Positions 33,253-36,649 of a stretch of DNA of 36,649 bases are shown piece after piece. The number at the start of each line of letters is the position of its first letter. The first letter of the stretch is position 1. Both the position numbers and the translations under genes were made by a program. The stretch covers positions 1-36,649 of the forward strand of contig CADCEF010000029.1 in the NCBI GenBank assembly GCA_902800365.1. The letters are read 5' to 3'. The notes beneath the pieces were generated by a model. The model saw nothing but the letters and a program-made list of their open reading frames with translations, ran no database searches and was not told where the DNA came from. The DNA comes from an uncultured Prevotella sp. (GTDB taxonomy: Bacteria; Bacteroidota; Bacteroidia; Bacteroidales; Bacteroidaceae).

Positions 33253-34098
33253 TTTATTCAATGCCTGCAGGGTTTTCTGTCGGCCTATGGCTATCAGTTT
33301 CTCCGACTTGTCGAAGTCGAACCCACCATATCGGGCCATCTGGATATCAACCAGTATATCCGGTTTCATCAGCTGAGCCATCAGTATTGAATTCTGTCGA
33401 ATCAGAATCGAGCTCACACGCGACAGCATTGTGTAATAATTGAATTCAAGATTATCAGGAATAAGCTTGTTCAGTATCTGCTGCGACAACGATGTGCTAC
33501 GCTTACGCTTCTCGGCTAACTCATGCTGCATCTCCGATTGCGCCTTGTAGTCGTGACCACTCACGTCTACACCCACCAGTATGTCGCCTTCCTTACGCAC
33601 CACACGGTTCAACGGTATTGGGTTTGTCACGCCACCGTCTATCAGAATCATCCCGTCGCGATGCACAGGCTCGTAGAACGATGGCAACGATATCGAAGCA
33701 CGTATAGCCTCAAACAGACTGCCCTCGCGGAACACCACCTCACGCCCAGTCACCCAGTCGGTAGCCACAGCACAATATGGAATAGGCAGGTCCTCGATTT
33801 TAACATCGGGCACAAACTCCATTATCGCCTCTATTATGCGCGTACCTTTTACCAGATGGTTCAAGCTGAACGAGAAGTCGGTAAGCTCCAACATCTTCTT
33901 ACGGTCAACGGTCTTCATCCAGTTGCGGAACTCGTCAAGCTTACCAGCGGCATAAACGCCGCCTATCAGGGCACCCATAGAACATCCGGCAATGGATGTG
34001 ATATGGTATCCCTGCGCCTCCAGTTCCTCTATGGCACCGATATGAGCCAGACCACGCGCTCCGCCACTCGACAATACTAATGCTACATCCTTACCCAT
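33250..34098 (-). CDS. Patatin-like phospholipase
   Basis: A 282-residue patatin-family (RssA-type) acyl hydrolase. The start MGKDVALVL at 34098 is preferred because it lies just after the upstream hydrolase stop. The oxyanion hole SSGGARGLAHIG (10-21), nucleophile Ser40 in GCSMG, and Asp154 in IDGGV complete the Ser-Asp dyad. No signal peptide, so cytoplasmic or membrane-associated. It probably cleaves phospholipids or other acyl esters. It is 10 bases downstream of the secreted hydrolase gene and probably shares its transcript. Confidence 0.9.
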   Translation of the reverse strand: MGKDVALVLSSGGARGLAHIGAIEELEAQGYHITSIAGCSMGALIGGVYAAGKLDEFRNWMKTVDRKKMLELTDFSFSLNHLVKGTRIIEAIMEFVPDVKIEDLPIPYCAVATDWVTGREVVFREGSLFEAIRASISLPSFYEPVHRDGMILIDGGVTNPIPLNRVVRKEGDILVGVDVSGHDYKAQSEMQHELAEKRKRSTSLSQQILNKLIPDNLEFNYYTMLSRVSSILIRQNSILMAQLMKPDILVDIQMARYGGFDFDKSEKLIAIGRQKTLQALNK

Positions 34099-34108
34099 AT
34101 AGCCGCAA

Positions 34109-35170
34109 TCAGAAGTTCTTGCGAACACCCTGCCACTCAGGGAATTTCATCTTCAGATATTCGTCGTCCAGGAACAGAGCCGACTGCCCTACCTTACCCT
34201 TCAGCTGCCAGTCTAACCACTTTATCACAGCCTTGGCGTAGTTGCCACCATGCTTCTCGTAGTAAGTTCCGCTATGTCCGTCCTTAGAGTTCAGCATAAC
34301 CACAGGAATGTTATCTGCAATGCGCTCGTAGTCTTTCTGAGCGTTAGCATAAGCGATATCGCCAGGGCCACCAATCATATAGAACATTGGCTGATGCAGA
34401 TTCTTGAGGCACTCCTTTGTTGAGCCCATCATCTCCATATCGCCGATACCAGAGTTAAGCATCACGCAGGTCTTGATACGTGGATCGTGAGCCACACCTA
34501 ATACCTGAGCACCACCGCACGACTGACCCATAGCTGCTACGTGGTCCAAATCCAGACAGTGGTAGTATTCTGAGCCCTTGGTAGCGTTCTGGTCGGTAAG
34601 CCAGCTCAGCACCTCAAGCAGCATCTTCGGATAAGTCTGGAATGCAGGTACTTGAGCAGCCTGCTGCTTCTTTTTGTTCTTCTTGGCGTTCTTTGCAGCC
34701 AGCTCACGCTGCTTGGCCTGCTGCTCCTGGCGAGCCTTTATCTCCTCAGGAGTAAGTGGCAGAATCTTCTCGCCGTTAGCCATAATCACCTCACCCTTTG
34801 TCTCAGGATAAGCCGACTTCAGCACACCTCTCCACTGCGCCATAACGTCCTCCTCATCATAAGGACCGATGGCAGCAATCACATATCCGTACGATGCCAC
34901 CTCGCTAAGCAGCAGGCGCATCTCTACGTTGTTGTTAAAACAAGCACCGTTAGCATAGACTATCACTGGCAGTGCACCCTGCTTTGCAACCAGATCGTTC
35001 AGGTTCTGAGGGCGATAGATAGTAAAGGCAGGGCATGAAGCATCGCCCACAACCTCCGACTTGTAAGGGCCTGTTCCACCCTCTTCTACTATCTGTTTCT
35101 GACTTGTCTGGGCGTTCATTGCCCCAACACTTGCTGCTACAATCATAGCCGACATTAGTAATTTCTTCAT
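34109..35170 (-). CDS. Secreted alpha/beta hydrolase with charged insertion
   Basis: A 353-residue exported protein (signal peptide about 1-21, ending GAMNA). Dienelactone/PET-hydrolase-like layout: FTIYRP, LPVIVYANGAC near the oxyanion hole, nucleophile Ser217 in GQSCGG, and C-terminal His in KDGHSGTYY. Between the second and third strands a charged insertion (about 139-173, EEIKARQEQQAKQ...KKNKKKQQ) looks like a helical coiled coil and could be a surface lid or anchor. The ATG at 35170 is chosen over an in-frame TTG two codons upstream. Substrate unknown; an esterase role is inferred. Promoter TATCTTTG lies upstream. Confidence 0.82.
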   Translation of the reverse strand: MKKLLMSAMIVAASVGAMNAQTSQKQIVEEGGTGPYKSEVVGDASCPAFTIYRPQNLNDLVAKQGALPVIVYANGACFNNNVEMRLLLSEVASYGYVIAAIGPYDEEDVMAQWRGVLKSAYPETKGEVIMANGEKILPLTPEEIKARQEQQAKQRELAAKNAKKNKKKQQAAQVPAFQTYPKMLLEVLSWLTDQNATKGSEYYHCLDLDHVAAMGQSCGGAQVLGVAHDPRIKTCVMLNSGIGDMEMMGSTKECLKNLHQPMFYMIGGPGDIAYANAQKDYERIADNIPVVMLNSKDGHSGTYYEKHGGNYAKAVIKWLDWQLKGKVGQSALFLDDEYLKMKFPEWQGVRKNF

Positions 35171-35214
35171 ATTCAATTTAGCTTTTTAGATAATTATTAA
35201 TCATTATATAGGTG

Positions 35215-35222
35215 CAAAGATA
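35215..35222 (-). promoter_or_regulatory. Promoter -7 element of the hydrolase/patatin operon
   Basis: TATCTTTG on the minus strand, about 45 bases before the ATG at 35170. No clear -33 TTG. Confidence 0.65.
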
Positions 35223-35280
35223 CGAATTATTTCCTTAATCATCATCACTTTCCGCAAAAATCTATCAAAAACGCCCCACC

Positions 35281-35324
35281 ACCGCCCGCCATTCTTTTCA
35301 CTGAGTGGCGGGCGGTAGTTTTTT
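35281..35324. terminator. Strong hairpin with T tract
   Basis: ACCGCCCGCCA (35281-35291) pairs perfectly with TGGCGGGCGGT (35306-35316), then a T run on the plus strand. No plus-strand gene precedes it. On the minus strand it lies downstream of the acyltransferase and SGNH fragment, with T5 nine bases beyond. Confidence 0.6.
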
Positions 35325-35340
35325 ATTCTTCATTATATAA

Positions 35341-35372
35341 CATTAGTGTCCCGTTAAAATGGGACACTAATG
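35341..35372. repeat. 12-bp perfect inverted repeat
   Basis: CATTAGTGTCCC (35341-35352) faces GGGACACTAATG (35361-35372) with an 8-base loop and no T tract. It could be a small mobile palindrome or the scar of an insertion sequence; it lies beside a truncated gene. Confidence 0.6.
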
Positions 35373-35393
35373 AGGTCATTTTGTTTTTAGTTA

Positions 35394-35500
35394 TTACTGA
35401 TTGCAAAGATACAAAAAAGCCATTGTTACGAAGGTACGGCTGAAGTAGTCGTCGCCGTTATATGTTGAGTACGAGTCGCCCAAGATGGACACCGTATTTA
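35394..35500 (-). pseudogene. SGNH/GDSL hydrolase N-terminal fragment
   Basis: Directly downstream of the acyltransferase stop, in another frame, the minus strand encodes NTVSILGDSYSTYNGDDYF..., the block-I motif (GDS with the nucleophilic Ser) seen in Bacteroidetes SGNH hydrolases (SILGDSYST-F-G). The likeness ends within about 15 codons, and the frame stops at 35394. No start codon is evident. It is probably the remnant of a deleted esterase gene. It also contains a TATCTTTG (complement of 35404-35411). Confidence 0.5.
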
Positions 35501-36649
35501 TCCGTTGGCTGTTTCCCGATAGTTTGCTATTGGTGCCACCGTCATCGTATGGCGAGTAGCCATACGATAGGGCAGACCTATCTGGCGGAATTCGTCGAGA
35601 AAGGCTTCGAGATATGTATCATCTGCAAACCGCTGCATTAGGCTGATACAGAACGTGCCGCCCACGGCACTCATCTCAATGGTGAGAGCATACGGCGTAT
35701 AGGCCTCTGTGTACATCTCGCTGACGTATTGTTCGGCAGCACCCAGATTAGCCTTGCCGACATAACTGACACAGGTTGTGGCTGCTGATGTTACGACACT
35801 GTAGGCTTTGGCCATTGCCTGATGACGCCCCTCAAGGGTGGGAATCTTTTCGAACATGTCTTGCGTATGCTGAGTTTGCCAGAAATTCTCAATGACGTTG
35901 TCTTCGTTCGACTGCAGGGCCACCATGCCTCGGAATATGGTCTGCTGCGTTTCAATATCCATCCCTCTCATCTCATTGTTCAGGGTCAGGCGGAGCGATG
36001 CTGCCATCGATTGGCCGGCCTGCGGACAACCCAGTGCGGGACGTTGGTTGATGGCCAGTGCCACCATCGGCACTCCTTCCGTCAAGTCGGGATGCAGACG
36101 GGCAATGGCCCGGACGAGCAGCAGCGAAATGAGCGTAGCGGGCGATGTGTCGCCTGAGGTCACATACCTCATCATCTCTTGCTCTTCAACAAGGATGTTG
36201 ACAGTTTCCGTGTCCTCACTTACCGCCACCTTTGCCTGTGTGGTCAGATTGATGCAGCGCAGACGTTCCGGAAGGGGTAGCGGGTTCAGTTGGTCGGGTT
36301 TAGCCAGTGCGGCAGGGTCTTCCCATTCCTCTGAACTAATAGTGTCACCTGACACACGAATGTTCGCCATACCCCTTTCCAGTGTCGCGTCATAGCGACG
36401 GCGGGAATATTCATAGATCAAGGTGCGTAGGATGTTATAGGCTCCAGTGCCGTCAGTCAGGCAGTGGAAGAAATCGATAGCGATACAGTCGTCCCAGCAG
36501 CAGAAGGCCAGCAGATGGTTGTTCGACTCCGGGCCAATCAGTCTCACTGTTTTTTCCCCTTCGCTGACTACCCACGGCTCGCTGTTGTCTTCATACACAA
36601 AATATTCCGTGCCTTCAGCATCTTTCCTCATGCCGAGCTTCACTTGATA
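35498..36649 (-). CDS. Condensation/acyltransferase-like protein, partial
   Basis: Partial at the window edge: the frame is open to position 36649 with no convincing start (a GTG at 36643 is only an alternative codon). About 383 residues are visible. The HxxxDG motif (HCLTDGTG, around residue 60 of the visible part) is the catalytic signature of condensation, BAHD and alcohol-acetyltransferase-type acyl-CoA enzymes, where it usually lies 120-150 residues in, so roughly the first 70-90 residues are outside the window. Later PATLISLLLVRAIARLHP and TFCISLMQRFADD segments fit the second half of such a fold. Acceptor unknown. An SGNH esterase fragment follows directly. Confidence 0.7.
   Translation of the reverse strand, partial: YQVKLGMRKDAEGTEYFVYEDNSEPWVVSEGEKTVRLIGPESNNHLLAFCCWDDCIAIDFFHCLTDGTGAYNILRTLIYEYSRRRYDATLERGMANIRVSGDTISSEEWEDPAALAKPDQLNPLPLPERLRCINLTTQAKVAVSEDTETVNILVEEQEMMRYVTSGDTSPATLISLLLVRAIARLHPDLTEGVPMVALAINQRPALGCPQAGQSMAASLRLTLNNEMRGMDIETQQTIFRGMVALQSNEDNVIENFWQTQHTQDMFEKIPTLEGRHQAMAKAYSVVTSAATTCVSYVGKANLGAAEQYVSEMYTEAYTPYALTIEMSAVGGTFCISLMQRFADDTYLEAFLDEFRQIGLPYRMATRHTMTVAPIANYRETANG

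Noticed and set aside
35177-35393. Small protein gene downstream of the orphan promoter
   Set aside because: All ATG frames there are 15 codons or shorter; a non-coding RNA is the only remaining product.

Overview
The window looks like chromosomal DNA from the order Bacteroidales, most like a Prevotella-type gut or oral species. Intergenic regions repeatedly carry the Bacteroidetes promoter signature TAnnTTTG with a TTG about 20 bases upstream. The gene families also fit: smalltalk peptide, the HU-like TIGR01201 family, BT4734-like primase, DUF5675, long-form HisG, and anaerobic ThiH in place of ThiO.

Positions 1-9390 are an accessory, mobile-looking block. It opens with a sequence resembling the 3' end of a tRNA-Ser gene (a likely integration scar). 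It then holds a HigA-like antitoxin fragment, a leftward HU-like/smalltalk pair, a RelB/DinJ-PIN toxin-antitoxin pair, a CoiA-like putative nuclease with a cysteine cluster, two overlapping genes of unknown function, a structured leader with a 46-residue basic peptide, an unknown gene overlapping a BT4734/DUF3987 primase-helicase-like gene, and a DUF5675 gene. Related dispersed palindromes occur here, and one is inserted in frame inside the primase gene.

From 9434 onward the window is mostly chromosomal metabolism. 9561-13806 is a three-gene, 4-nt-overlapping operon: PAP2 phosphatase, EptA-type phosphoethanolamine transferase, and an unusual lipoprotein-signal TPR histidine kinase. It probably remodels lipid A and sits behind a duplicated promoter/operator. 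14030-20600 (minus) is a complete thiamin operon, thiS-thiE-thiG-thiC-thiF-thiH-tenI/thiE2-thiD, under a TPP riboswitch. 20636-21391 (minus) is an omega-amidase-like nitrilase, divergent from an apparent operon of histidine acid phosphatase, atypical ROK kinase and GH2 exo-beta-glucosaminidase lipoprotein (21504-26108). Then come tkt and rpiB, an MltF-type lytic transglycosylase (minus), hisG-hisD-hisC, a patatin-like phospholipase with a secreted alpha/beta hydrolase (minus), an SGNH-hydrolase fragment, and a condensation/acyltransferase-like gene cut by the right edge.

The best candidates for something undescribed are the unrecognised genes between 2533 and 6507 next to the primase, the in-frame palindromic insertion, the structured leader at 5668-5803, and the kinase tied to lipid A modification. 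All function calls are from reading motifs; no database search was run.
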